From: Glycine soja
Lineage: Eukaryota > Streptophyta > Magnoliopsida > Fabales > Fabaceae
Reading direction: 5' to 3'
Length of the DNA stretch: 64,000 nucleotides
Assembly (NCBI RefSeq): GCF_004193775.1
Contig: NC_041006.1
Span: forward strand, 26,596,163 to 26,660,162
The notes below the pieces were generated by a model. It did not search any database and was not told the origin of the DNA. It saw only the letters and a program-made list of their open reading frames with translations. A program made the translations under genes and the position numbers. Shown piece by piece: positions 1-11,878 of this stretch. Each line of letters opens with the position of its first letter. The stretch's first letter is position 1.

Positions 1-1872
1 ATAGATAAAGATCAGATCAAGAGAAGAAATACACAACCTTTTTATACTTGTTCACTTTCTATCACTAGAGAAGCTAATCCAGTTATCTAATCCAAAACCA
101 GAATTAGATTTTCACTATGCATAAAGAATCGTTACAAGCAATCACAACCAATCTACAGTTCCCACACTAGAAAAAGAGACTTAGGCACCCAACACTAGGG
201 TCTTTTGTGAATAAGAGCCTAAGAGAACCCTACTCTTAGCCCAAACTAGAAACACCTATTCTAGCATGCCCTAAGCGATTCATGCATAGACAAAAGGATG
301 TGTAAAACCATACACAAAAACCAAGAAGATTATTGAAATTCTGATACCGATGACAGATGTCGTACCGGATGTCACGACATCGCACTTCAGAACATGCAGA
401 TTATATTTGACAGTATGAACAGATTAAACAAGTAAATAACACAAGAGAATTGTTAACCCAGTTCGGTGCAACGTCACCTACATCTGGGGGCTACCAAGCC
501 AGGGAGGAAATCCACTAAAATAGTGTTAGTTCGAAGATCTAACAGCCACTGTTTACAACCTTCTCACCTAACCACTACCCATGCAACCTCTACCTAAGAG
601 CCACTCTTAGATATGAGAACCCCTCTCACTCCCTCTCAATCACTCTCCCGTGTTTACAAATAAATCAAAGACACACCAGAGATTGCTCTCTGAACAATAG
701 AGATCAACTCTACACACTCAGGTCCAACACTTGATGTTAGGGTAACATCAAGGTGGCTCACAAAACACTCAAGTCCCAAAACTCACAAAATAACTCTTCA
801 ATCTCGGACTTGGTAGCAAACTCGTGCAGCCTTCATGTTTATATAGCAGTGTGCGTATCTGGGCTGCAACAACTTGCGCTGGATAAGATCTATCATTCTC
901 CTGAAAATCTGCACTTAAAGATTTAAAAGATAAAGTTTGATCTTTTAGTTTTTATCTTTAATCTTTAATCCCTGAACGAACTATTCAAGTTTGTAATTCG
1001 AACTTTTATTATCTTTTAATTCGTTCCTAAAGATAGATCGCCAAATCTGTTGCTAACTGCACATTAATCTGTTAAAGATATAACAGATTTATGTGTCCAG
1101 TATTTTCGGGCAGGATGTCCTGGACATCGTATCCGACATCGTGGATCCTGCAGCTTCAATTCTTCATTTGACATTTTATCTTGCCTTGTGCATTGTGCAG
1201 CCCAATCTGATTCCTTGACATAACGTTGGACATCATGTGCAGCAACTCCAGCTTTCCTTCATTGTCTAAGCGCTTATGTTTTAACAAAATTTTAGCCAAT
1301 CTTTTAAAACTCAGTAAAGCTAAGCACTAACAATTATCTTTTTAATCAATTAAAGTTTTCTTCCAAACACCTAGAAACAACTCAAGAAGAATGTAATCGA
1401 TTACATACTCAAAGTAATCGATTAAAGTGTTCTTGTTCACTTTAGAAACACTTATAGAAAACGCAGTAATCGATTATATCAAATGGTAATCGATTAAAGT
1501 AGAGACTCCTGAATAAATCAGTCATTGTCTCAAAAACAACTCTATAATTGATTATGATAAGGCTGTAATCAATTAAACTGATATGAGATATAACTCTGCA
1601 AGCTTCAGACAACTTGTATAATCAATTACAATAAGGTTGTAATCAATTAAAACAGAGAGTTTTGTCTTCCGAAGAAACTTTTCTAACTTTAGAAATTTTT
1701 CTTCTCACTTACTCATAATGATGCATGATGCACAAAAGATACCATATGGACTAAGATGCAATATTCAATATAAAAACTAATACCAATGCCACTTAAGGGA
1801 GTTGGGCATGTAAAAGACAGAACTTCTTTAAGCTTTTATCCAAGCTTCAAGCTTTAGTCTTCATGTTGTTCA
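1..1872 (-). repeat. Ty1/copia-type LTR sequence, reverse orientation, left edge undefined
   Basis: There is no credible coding sequence. The right edge reads ...ttgttca at 1872 (an LTR ends in CA), followed at 1878-1885 by ctccccct, the reverse complement of a polypurine tract, which places this as the 3' LTR of a minus-strand element. Read on the minus strand, the segment has a U3 with several AATCGATT palindromes (for example 1393-1404), a TATA box near 838-847, and a leader-like stretch below it. The blocks around 340-440 and 1100-1150 share a gatgtc/gacat-rich motif. The far left (1-340) has another 'fixed TATA-like leader' look and could be a second LTR; I could not separate the two. 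Family assignment is by style, not alignment. Confidence 0.6.
838..847 (-). promoter_or_regulatory. TATA box of the reverse-oriented LTR
   Basis: The minus strand reads ctatataaac here, with U3-like sequence on its upstream side (higher coordinates) and an unmethionine-rich, A/C-rich leader on its downstream side. It fits the RNA polymerase II start of an LTR. The inference rests on position and sequence only. Confidence 0.45.
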
Positions 1873-1944
1873 TGTAGCTCCCCCTATCTCTAACACCTAT
1901 ATGTTCTTGCTTTTTCCCAAGCTTTTACATCTTTCCCTGCAACT

Positions 1945-3216
1945 ATGGAAGAACCAACCATGGAGGACCTTAACTTGTAAGACGAGGACAAGGAGTTAGA
2001 GCTCAATTTTGAGCTAGCACTAGATGATAGACAAAACTTCTCCTTGAGTCATGTAGGAATTCTAAACTAACAAAATCATACATGTTGTCTTTAGATTCTA
2101 TCTTGTTCGAGACTACCTGTGGGTGCTTAAAGGGTGGCCATGAAGCTTCGACAAAAATATGCTAATTCTTGGTGCTATTAAAGAAGGAGAGGACCTTACG
2201 TAAGTACCATTGCTCACGGTGCCTTTCTGGATCCAAATCAATAATTTACCCAATGGATTCATGACTCAAATAGTTGGTGAAGGCTTAGGAAATTACATTG
2301 GAGAATTTTTAGAATATGATGAGAAGAATAAAAACAATAATCTATGTCCATTCATGCATATTTGCATCCTACTAGAGATATGTAAGCATCTAAAGAAGTC
2401 CAAACGAGTAAGGAAATTAGAGGGAGAAGGGAAGAAAGTTATTTTCAAATACGATTCATGACTCAAATACTAGATCATGTTGATGATTTTTGTAGAAAGC
2501 ACATAACCATGAAATAAGATGACGAAACTCATGCCTGAGGACTCGAGTTGAAAGCAAAGTTGCACAACAATGGAGTATACAGTGGTTGCATTAGGAAGAC
2601 GATGGTGCTTGGAAACCACCATTCAATTCTAGAATCAATGAATACAACATTAATTATGCATATTCAAGCTAATTAATGTTAATGATGAAGGAAACATGAA
2701 ACAGGCACAATTCATGACATGCATTTTCCACAAATCAAAACCGACAATCATTACCAATTACTCACATTTAAAACGAAATTCAGAGCTAATAATTGATCAT
2801 ATGCACATTGAAACTGATGATCAGTAGGATTTGATTCTAGGAGACAAAAAGCGACACCTCTCTATGAGTGACAGCAACATGTGGATCATCACCAACAACC
2901 TACCAATCAAACCTCTCAACCCAAAGTGTCCCAAACAAACCCTAAACCTACTAGCCTAAACAATATTCCCTCTACCTCAACCATTATCCATACCCGGTCA
3001 CACCCTAACTATTTTGATCCAAATATCAATTGCACACCCCTAAACACCAACATCACCATCTTTAACACTAGCCACACCTTCTCAAACAGAAGTTGCACGA
3101 CCCCAAACACTGCCCTCACCTCTTGTAACACTATCAACACCAACCTGAATTCTACCCTCATTTCTCAAAAACCTAACCCATATTCTTCTTTTTTAATGGT
3201 GGGACCTAGGAACTAG
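1945..3216 (+). pseudogene. LINE ORF1, gag-like RNA-binding protein with DUF4283-type region, broken
   Basis: ORF1 proteins of plant L1 elements bind the element's RNA. The start is the ATG at 1945 (MEEPTMEDLNL), an acidic opening typical of these proteins, and a stop comes only 12 codons later. A second block in another frame, about 2211-2460, contains VPFWIQINNLP and GEGLGNYIGEFLEYD, the hallmark strand of the DUF4283 domain. The distal part 2881-3216 is rich in Thr, Asn and Pro. A zinc knuckle expected between the two is not clearly visible. At least one stop and one frameshift separate the blocks. Confidence 0.65.
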
Positions 3217-3230
3217 GCCCACTAGGGACA

Positions 3231-6200
3231 ATGAGTTTTCTAAGTTGGAACTGTCGGGGTCAGGTCAACCCGAGTGTAGTTCCCACCCTTCGTAACCTAC
3301 TTCGGTCGTACCACGTCGATGTTATTTTCCTTTGCAAAACACTTGTGCACAAAAACCGTATTGAAGAAAGATGCTTCTAGCTTCACTTTGATTCTTGTCT
3401 TGGTAGAGGTAGGGGTCTTGCTTTTTTGTGCAAAAAACCTTTTGATTGTCAACTTCTTAACTGCTCTTCTAATTCATCAATGTTATCATTCTTTAGCTTG
3501 GATGCTAGGATTGAAGATTGATTGGTTTCTTTGGCCTCCCTGAGAGTGACAAACAAAATGCCTTTCAGAATTTCCTTCGTAATTTAGCACATGACACTTC
3601 TTATCCTTGGTTCATTTTTGGTGATTTAAATGACATGTTATCAAATGACGACAAGATTGGTTTATTGGATCATCCCTCTTGGATCATTAGAGGATTCAAA
3701 GAAGCTACCATTGACTGTAACCTCCAAGACCTCCCCATGGAAGGATATCAGTACACTTAGCTTGTCATAGGGGAAATCATGATGCAATTGAAGATGAACT
3801 TGACAAAGGCCTTGCAACTATTGAATGGATGGATCTTTTTTAGGATTTGCAGCTTCTCAATGGCATATCTTAAAAGTCAAACCACTCTCCAATCCTTCTT
3901 TATCTTGATGCAACCAAAAGAAGATCTTTTCCCAAAAAAATCAACTTTGAAAATGCTTGGCTTCTTGAACTTGACCTTGAAGAAGTTATCCATTCTGGTT
4001 GGTCCAAACCTTTCTTTACTAACATCATCTCTAAGCTCAATTATTGCTCTCACAAGATGAATCAATGGGGCTGCAAGTTGAGAACTAAATTTTGGGACCA
4101 AATTGAGACATGCAGACAAAACCTTGAGGCCATCCATCATCTTAAAGGCCCTGCGAATGTTGCTCACTATACAAAAATTCAAGAGAAGTTGAACCTTCTT
4201 ATTGCTAAAGAAGAATCATATTGGAGGCAAAGATCAAAAGTCTTTTGGCTTAGAGAAGGTGACATTAATTCCAAATTCTTCCACTCTTCTACAAAAGCTA
4301 GGAAAACTGTAAATAAGATTTCTTCTCTTTCTCGTGATGATGGTGTTATGGTTCATAGTCATAAAGATATGTCTGATGTAGTTGTTTCTTATTTTAGCAA
4401 TTTCTTTCAAGCCAATGATAATTGTATTGATATTCTTCCCATTATCAATAATTTTCCTCATTCTGTGTCCTTTTATAACAATGACATCCTCTTATCTCCT
4501 TTTACTCTGGAAGAATTTCGTGTGGCTTTATTCCATATGAATTCTCAAAAATCCCTAGACCCTAGTGGACTTAAAACAACTTTCTATAAAATATTTTGGC
4601 ATCTTTGTGGCCCTGAAGTCTTCTACTCTAGTATCACATGGCTTGAAACAGGATCTTTTCCACCAGAGGTAAATGCAACTACTATTGTCCTTATCCCAAA
4701 AACCAGAAACCCCACTTGCGTGAAAGAGTTTTGTCCTATATCCCTTTGAAATGTCATTTACAAAATTATTTCTAAAGTCTTAGCTAACCACCCAAAAACT
4801 ATTCTTCCCAATTTTATTTCCCAAGAACAATTAGCTTTTATGGATGATCACTCTATTCTGGATAATGCCTTTTTAGCCTTTGAAATTATCCACCACATGA
4901 GATGCAAATAAAAATGGAAGCTAGGGGAGTTGCCTCCAAAAATTGATTTCAATAAGGCTTTTAACAAAGTTGAATGGTTTTTTTTCTCTCGAGTGCTATT
5001 GAAAAATTGGGTTTCCATGAGAAATGGCTTGGATGGATGAGTCTTTGTTAAAGACTGTGAATTATTCTATTACTATAAATAGGGATTCAACATGGTAAAT
5101 CAACCCTCAGAGAGGGCTAAGGCAGGATGACCCACTTTCACCTTACCTTTTTATTATTTGTACAGAGGGACTTTCTTCACTTATAAAGTACCATGAGAGG
5201 AGAGGTGACATCCATGGAGTGAAGGTGTGTAGAGGCCCCCCATTACACAAGTTTTATTTGTTGATGATTATTTTCTTTTTGTAGGGCAGATGACAAGAAA
5301 AACACCATTTTAAAAACCACTATTAACTTTTATGGGTAGGCTTCTGGTCAACTCATCAATTTTCAAAAGTCAGAAACCGAAAAATACTTGGGTCTCCCAT
5401 CAATTATTGGAAGAAGGAAGAAAGCAATATTTGGATTCCGGAAGGATAGGCTATGGAATGATATAAATCTTTAGTCCACAAAGTTTATCTCCAAGGAAGG
5501 TAAAGAAGTTTTAATCAAGTCAGTAGCTCAGCCTATTCCTATATACTGCATGAGTATCTTCCTACTCCCTACAACATTGCAGGATGATTTAGAAAAAAAA
5601 TAATGAACTCTTTCTGGTGGGGAAGCAACAATCAAGAGAGTAAAGGAATACACTGGATGAAATGGGAAAAATTATGCATGAAATTTTTTTTTGGAAGTTT
5701 GGGCTTTAAACACCTTCATGCCTTTAATCTTGCTATGTTAGGGAAGCAAGGTTGGAGATTCATGACCAACCAAGATACTAGAGTTATAGAAGTCTTCAAA
5801 GCAAAATACTTTCCAACTGGGAATTTTTTGGAAGCTCCTCTTAGGCATAATCCAAGCTTTATTTGGCATAGTATCCATGCTTCACAAGTAGTGGTAAATC
5901 AAGGCTTGAAATGGAGAATTGGAAATGGAAAATTAATAAGCGTTTGGAACCAACCTTGGCTAAATTCAAGAGACAACTTACGTATTATCTCTCCTCTTAT
6001 TGCTGGTGGTGAAAACGTGAAGGTTTGTCATTTATTTGATAATTCTTTATTCCAATGGAATCAAAATTTAATTGATCTTTTATTCTGTGAGGAGGATAAA
6101 TTACACATCCAACAAGACCCTATTCTCAATACCAAGGAGGATGACAAAATGATTTGGACATGTAATAATAATGGAAACTACATAGTAAGAAGTGCATATC

Positions 6201-7165
6201 ATCTCATCATGAATACCATCGTGGACAATGGCCATCTAACAACAACTAGAAACTAGATGTCTATATTGAATCTCTAAATCCCACCGAAGTTCAAGCATTT
6301 CATATGGAGATTGCTTAGAAGGCGTCTCCCAACAAGGCAATGTTTTTCTCATAGAGGTTTTAGTTGTCCACATCATTTTATTTTTTGCTCCTCCAAATCT
6401 GAAAATGATTGGCATCTCTCTATAGACTGCAACAGATCAAAGCTATTTTGGCAATTTGCTAGCCTTTTGTCTTATGTGGAGAACTTAATTTGCACTGTTC
6501 TTAATTGCATAGATTTAATTTTCTCCTTATTGAACATGCTTGATCATGACTTACAATGCAGACTCGTTTTGGTGCTTTGGTCCATCTCAAAATCTAGGAA
6601 TGACTAGCTTTGGTGTGATAAAGAAATTGCCCCAACAATCTCTATGGCATTGACGCAACAACATTACTTGGAGGTGATTTGTGCAAAACAAAAGTTTGTT
6701 GGAAACCATCAAAATTGTTTGCCTCTAGCTTGTGAACATTGGCATCCACCACCCAATGGCGCTTTCAAATGTAACCTTGATGCTGCAATATTCAATGATT
6801 TGCACTCTTTTGGAACAAGACTCTGCATTCGTGGAGCTGATGATAATTTACTCTATGCACAAACTAAGCACCGCAACTAGGTACATTAGCTTGGCCTTGA
6901 CCATGTAATATTTGAATATGATTTTAAGACAATGGTGGATAGTCTCAACATGCACACAATTGGTCTCTCTAATTTCCATGTCATATTAGCTAAATGTAGA
7001 GCAAACCTATCCATTATTCCAAACTCTAAAGTGAGTTTTGTAAGGAGACAAGCCAATCAAGTTGCCCACTCTTTAGCTAGGGCTTCTACATTTTATGCTT
7101 GTAACCATGTTCTCAATATTGTTCCTACTTGTACTGCTTCTTTGATTCGTAATGAAATTCCATAA
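3231..7165 (+). pseudogene. LINE ORF2: AP endonuclease, reverse transcriptase, RNase H (broken)
   Basis: ORF2 proteins nick target DNA and copy the element's RNA at the nick. The endonuclease starts at ATG 3231 with FLSWNCRG, and a later block at 3610-3640 reads PWFIFGDLND, matching the conserved GDFN motif. The RT block at 4057-4749 ends in IVLIPKT, the RT-0/1 signature; downstream pieces show SQEQLAFM and an FVDDY box near 5255-5270. The region at 5603-6256 begins MNSFWWG, typical of the region before the zinc-binding RT-associated domain. RNase H is seen as FKCNLDAAIF (about 6765) and FVRRQANQVAHSLARA (about 7040). Stops at 4747, 4911, 6256 and elsewhere, plus frameshifts, make it non-functional. 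Confidence 0.82.
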
Positions 7166-7261
7166 CGTTTGTCATACCCTAATTTTGTCTGGGGACCATC
7201 TGTTTGTTGGGATGTGACCCTCGTGTTTGACCACTTCGAGGTACTTGGCACCCATCGTTAG

Positions 7262-7455
7262 GCAATCCGTGAAGTTCCGTAACATGCCGGAAGTCCAAAG
7301 GAAGCATTGTTGCGCAATCCGTGAAGTTCCGTAACATTCCGGAAGCCAAAGAAGGGATGATTGCGTAATCCGTAAGGTTTCGTGACATTACGGAAAGAAA
7401 ACAAGTATCGTTACGTAATTCGTAAAGTTCTGTAACGTTACGGAAAAAGAATCAG
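7262..7455 (+). repeat. Four tandem ~51-bp units in U3 with palindromic cores
   Basis: Units start near 7262, 7314, 7366 and 7416. Each has the form 'aatccgtgaagttccgtaac' followed by a 'ccggaa' or 'acggaa' half, so the core ttccgtaac...ccggaa is a partial dyad. The repeats lie 160-350 bp upstream of the TATA box, where enhancer repeats of LTRs often sit. The same four units are in the 3' LTR at about 24388-24582. An enhancer role is inference. Confidence 0.7.
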
Positions 7456-7567
7456 CAAAAAAAGGCAGGGGTGTATTTAGTAAACAGGGGGTGCAAATAG
7501 CAACCAGGCCCACTTGGGCCTTCCAGGAAGTTCCCCAGAAGGCACCGCCTTCTGGAGGAAGCAACCT

Positions 7568-7619
7568 AGCTCGCTTGGGCGAGCTGGGTGGCAAGCTCCT
7601 CCCTCATTTTCCTATAAAT
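7568..7619 (+). promoter_or_regulatory. LTR promoter: palindrome plus TATA box
   Basis: The palindrome agctcgcttgggcgagct occupies 7568-7585, and the TATA box tataaat occupies 7613-7619 within cctataaatagggg. The 3' LTR has the same pair at 24699-24716 and 24743-24749, where the palindrome is perfect (agctcgcctgggcgagct). Transcription would start roughly 30 bp beyond the TATA box. Confidence 0.7.
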
Positions 7620-8908
7620 AGGGGAGGAGGGAAGAACAAAAATGTTCAACCCTCCTGGTATATGAGAATCACTTAAAATTAGTGAGAAAAATTGTTTTCG
7701 TGAAGAAAATCTAAGCCGAGGCGCTTCCGTAACGCTTCCGAGACGTTTCCGTGAGTGATTTCGCGAAGGTTTTCCGCCGTTCTTCGTCATTCTTCGGTCT
7801 TCAACCGGTAAGTTCTCGAAATCGAACTTTTCAATTCATTCTATGTACCCTTAGTGGTCCCCACTTGCTTCGCATGCTTTTATTTTTATTTCATTTACTT
7901 TCCGTACCCCCTTTTGACGTGCTTTAGTCATTTATTTAAGTCATTTTCTCGCCTAATCAAAAATAAAATAAATTTCCACCGATCATTCATATTGTGACAT
8001 CTTTTAATTTATGTTAAAATGAAATCTGACCGTTCGGTCATGCCGTAACCACGTTTAAAACCAAAAAGAGGCAAAATAATAATATAATAATCAAAAAAAT
8101 ATCTTTTAGTAAAATAATAAAAAAAAATCAATCGGACGTTTTTCTTTAGAATTTTTCTTTCTTAATCGAATTGACTAATAACCAAAGTGAAACTAAGGCT
8201 AAAATCAATTCATAAATAAAACTTTTGTCATCACCTAAAAAAGCCATATTTAAGGTTCAACGCCTTAAAATAGTCTTTTCCGCTTTTATTGGTTAAACGT
8301 AGATTTCTAAAAAAACCTAAAATCAACATGTAGCTTTATTACCTCTTTTCAAAAATAACAAGAGATCATTAATGGTCCAATGCCTTAATGTTTTCTCTCC
8401 TTTCAAAAAGAATCGAAAGATTGTTTAATGGTCCAACGCCTTAAATGACCTTTCATTCAATAAAAACATATTTTGCAAAAAAGGATAAAAACAAATTAAC
8501 CACCGTTTGGTTCTCAAAGAACTACGTAGGTCTGATTTCCTTATCACAATTGAGGAATACGTAGGAGCAAGGGAAACACCCTCGTCGACCACAAAAAGAT
8601 AAAAATATGAAAAGGCATAAAAAGACATAGGAACATAAAAAAGGGAAAATAACATAAATTGAAGTCATATTTGCACATTTGATTAAAGGTTGTCGTCTCT
8701 TGCGACGAACGTGTGGGGTGCTAATACCTTCCTCGTGCGTAAATACAACTCCCGAACCTTTCACTTGAAGTTCGTAGACCACGTCTTTTCCGGTTTTTCC
8801 GACGTTTTCCTCAAATAAATGTTGGTGGCGACCCCGCGCGTATTCCTTTCTTGGAAGACGCACCCACGAGTCACGCGTCGCCTTCCCGCTGAAGGGAAGG
8901 TTGCGACA

Positions 8909-9771
8909 GTTGGCGACTGTTTTTAGAGAGTTAGGTCATTTAATCTTGTGCAATGTTTTATCATGACTTTCTCCTTTGTTGGTTTCCCTTTATTTTTCTT
9001 ATGTTCTTGTGTATATAACTCTTTGATGCTTTTAGTGTGCTTTAAAATGTATGCATGAGGTAAATATTTATTCATTTGATGCACACAAACACCAACACTA
9101 TTTGCACACACGATGAGTTGAAAAAGGGCCCTATACCTGGGTTCGTGGGAACATAAGGAGTGGAGGTGAATCTGTGATCATGCTAGGTCTCCGACTTGCT
9201 TGATTACAGTGAACCCTCATCTAGAGTTTTTCTCTTTGATAACAAATTGTTGCTAGTAGTCCCTACTGCTGCAATATGTTCTTCGAAGGGGATGATACCT
9301 CTAGAGACCATCAAGAGAGATATGGCCACCTTGGGAATTATCACTAAAAATCTCTTTTAGCTCCCTCCCATATAGGTCCCATAAATAGGGGCACGGAGCA
9401 AACACGCTGCGTGCCATTTTTTCACACTGCCATGCATAAGTGTCATCTACCCTTTTGCTTATATTTGTTTGTGAATATTGTCGTACTACGTATATCCCCG
9501 TGTTGTGCCTTTCGCATATGCATCATGCACGGGTTCTGTCTTGATCCCCTCTCTTTGGTAAACCAACGGAGGGTCCGTGTCACCTTAAATACATACGTCG
9601 GGCACTGTGCTACCCCAAGACATTGTATCTAAGAAGGAGACAATTTCCCGGGCTCCCGTATTCCTAAATTGCATCTGTATCATATGCATTTCTTCATGCA
9701 TTCATCCATTCCACCCATGATAGATGTCGGAGTTTTGATTCGCACTAGATTTTGTTTCACTTTAGTAAAAT
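8909..9771 (+). other. Primer-binding site and untranslated leader of the Ogre-like element
   Basis: Directly after the LTR end at 8908 comes ttggcgactg (8910-8919), the expected place and style for a tRNA primer-binding site; the exact tRNA cannot be named here. The remaining 850 bases up to the ATG at 9772 hold only short ORFs without recognisable motifs, and I see no other feature in it. Confidence 0.6.
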
Positions 9772-11650
9772 ATGGGATCAAGTCAAACGCCTTCGCTTAA
9801 AAAGAGGTTCTATCAAGTCAAGGTCAAGAGCCTAGGAATCACCAGTCTAAAAGAGCTAGGGCAGTTGATGGGTCAGCTCCAGCGGCAAGCTTTTTGCAAA
9901 GCTTACGGTAAAATCTGGGACCTAGCCATGGCAGAAGTCTCCACAGAGGCCATTGCCTCCCTCGCCCAGTATTATGATCAGCCGTTGAGATGCTTCACTT
10001 TTTGGGGACTTCCAGCTATCACCCATGGTGGAAGAATTTGAAGAGATCCTAGGATGTCCTCTAGGGGGAAAGAGACCATACCTTTTCTCAGGGTTCTATC
10101 CCTCATTAGCTAGAATTGCTAAGATAGTCCAAATTTTGGCGCAAGAATTAGACCACAGAAAGCAAGTCAAAAATGGGGTGGTTGGAATACCGAGAAAATG
10201 TTTGGAGGCAAAAGCAAGAATCTTGGCAGGTAGAGGCGAATGGGCCCCGTTCATAGACATTCTCACACTGTTGATCTTCGGAGGAGTCCTCTTTCCAAAT
10301 GTGGATGGGTTGGTGGACCTAGCAGCGATCGACGCTTTTCTTGCCTATCATGACCACAAGGAAAGCCCGATTGTCGCTATGCTAGCCGACCTATATGACA
10401 CCTTTGATCGAAGATGTGAGAAGAGCAGTACGAGGATTGTTTGCTGTACTCTGGCTCTTTATGTATGGTTGGTTTCGCACCTTTTTTGCCAAGAGGTGAG
10501 GCATGCGTGCCCGCTAGAAAGCCACCGTTCATGCACAGAGAAAGGAGGGGCAAATTGGGACCGACTCTTAGCAAACAAAGAAGGAGCGTTTGTCAACTGG
10601 TTCCCTCGATGGAAAGAAGGAAGAACCGGGGTTCTTATTTTGTGTGGAGGATTCCCAAATGTTCCCTTGATGGGGACAATGGGTTGCATCAGTTATAATC
10701 CCGTTCTTGCTATAAGGCAACTTGGCTACCCTATGAGAGGGGCACCACTAGAGGAAGAGCTCGCGCCTGTCATTTCACGAGGTTTCAATAAGACCAACGT
10801 GGAGACACTTCACAAGGTCCGCAAGGCATGGGAGGTGGTGCAAAAGAAGGACAAAGAACTCAGGGGCAGTAACAATGGGCCCATCGGTGGCTACCGTAAC
10901 TGGTTGAAAGCCCATGTGCAAGGTTTGGATTGGCTCCTGAGTTTGAGAACTGCTAAAAGGGAGGAATTTGAGGCACCGGAGGAAGACGAAGAGATGCAGG
11001 CCCTTAGGGCAGAACTCGAGCAAGCTCAAACAGTCAAATAAAGGTTCAAATCAGCAGCTCTGAAAATCCGAAAGGAGAATGCCGAACTGAGAGATATAAA
11101 TATAGCAACCGCCAAAGCCTTGGAACAAGAGACCAAGAGGGCTCGTAGGGAGGAGCACGGCCGAAACAAGTTCCGAGGGGTTCTGTGGGGCAGCAACAGC
11201 GAGCTTAAGCTCCGGAGAGAGGAAAGGGACCAACAATCACGAGTACACAGTTTGATCTTGAAAGATGAGTTGAAGGTTTGCTCAAGGTCCAAAAGAAACC
11301 TGTCTCAGCGGTTATGCGAGACAGAGACCAACATGTTAGCTATCGTCAACAAATACCAAGAAGAGCTAAATCTAGCCACGGCCCACGAGCATAAAGTGGC
11401 AGACGAGTATGCCCGAGTGTACGCGGAAAAGGAGGCTAGAGGAAGGGTGATCGACTCGTTACATCAAGAGGCAACAATGTGGATGGACCGATTTGCTCTT
11501 ACCTTGAACGGGAGTCAAGAACTTCCCTGATTGCTAGCCAAGGCCAAAGCGATGGCGGACACCTACTCCGCCCCCGAGGAGATCCACGGACTTCTCGGCT
11601 ATTGTCAGCATATGATAGATTTAATGGCCCATATAATAAGAAACCGCTAG
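9772..11650 (+). pseudogene. Ogre ORF1: DUF7745-like protein with coiled-coil tail, broken
   Basis: Ogre-type elements carry an ORF of unknown role upstream of gag. The ATG at 9772 opens MGSSQTPSLKKRFYQVKVK; the frame shifts near 10020-10030 and continues in a second frame from MVEEFEEILGCPL, a motif typical of the DUF7745 family. FSGFYPSLARIAKI and the DILTLLIFGGVLFPN block (about 10255-10310) support this. The distal part (11042-11530) is rich in Glu, Arg and Lys and looks like a coiled coil. Stops lie at 11039-11041, 11528-11530 and about 11648. Intact length would be about 625 residues. Function is unknown in the family. Confidence 0.7.
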
Positions 11651-11878
11651 GAAGCTTGTATTGTCACTCAGATCTTGACTAGTTATAACTTTCTGAATAA
11701 AATGAGTTTATCCCATATTTTTACTCTAAAGATCAGTGCGAATCAAATCACTCCCGCATTTTATCTCTAGCATGCATTCATTTTTGTACCTACTCCTCAC
11801 GTTTGGTTTTTTAGGAAAAACACCATAACTAAATGCGCCCCAAGGCATCCCTATCGCACCAGATCCAAATCTAGAACG

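Larger units (their letters stand above)
1945..7169 (+). mobile_element. L1-type plant LINE (non-LTR retrotransposon), decayed
   Basis: Order of parts: ORF1 from ATG at 1945, endonuclease from 3231, reverse transcriptase 4057-5590, zinc-binding RT-associated region 5603-6607, RNase H 6740-7165. This is the usual order of plant L1 elements that carry a C-terminal RNase H. Stops and frame changes occur throughout, so it is inactive. The 3' end is split off: an Ogre-like element entered at 7170 and the LINE resumes at 26063 with a short tail and an A8 run at 26077-26084. No LINE target-site duplication was found, so the 5' end may be truncated or recombined; 1886-1944 could be LINE leader or copia interior. 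Confidence 0.8.
7170..8908 (+). repeat. 5' LTR of the Ogre-like element
   Basis: It begins TG and ends CA, and is repeated at 24298-26062 in the same orientation. U3 holds four short tandem repeats (7262-7455), a 9-bp-arm palindrome (7568-7585) and a TATA box (7613-7619). The stretch after the TATA box (about 7640-8900) has no ORF worth reporting and includes several degenerate copies of 'aatggtccaacgcctta' spaced through 8240-8450, a short dispersed repeat inside the LTR. Confidence 0.92.

Noticed and set aside
2881..3216. Thr/Asn/Pro-rich 111-codon reading as a separate gene
   Set aside because: It is in frame with the LINE ORF1 start at 1945 and lies where the ORF1 tail should be.
8425..8863. 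Minus-strand ORFs in the Ogre LTRs, repeated in the 3' LTR (25578-26017)
   Set aside because: They occur in both LTRs only because the LTRs are duplicates; no domain text, and they lie in non-coding R/U5.
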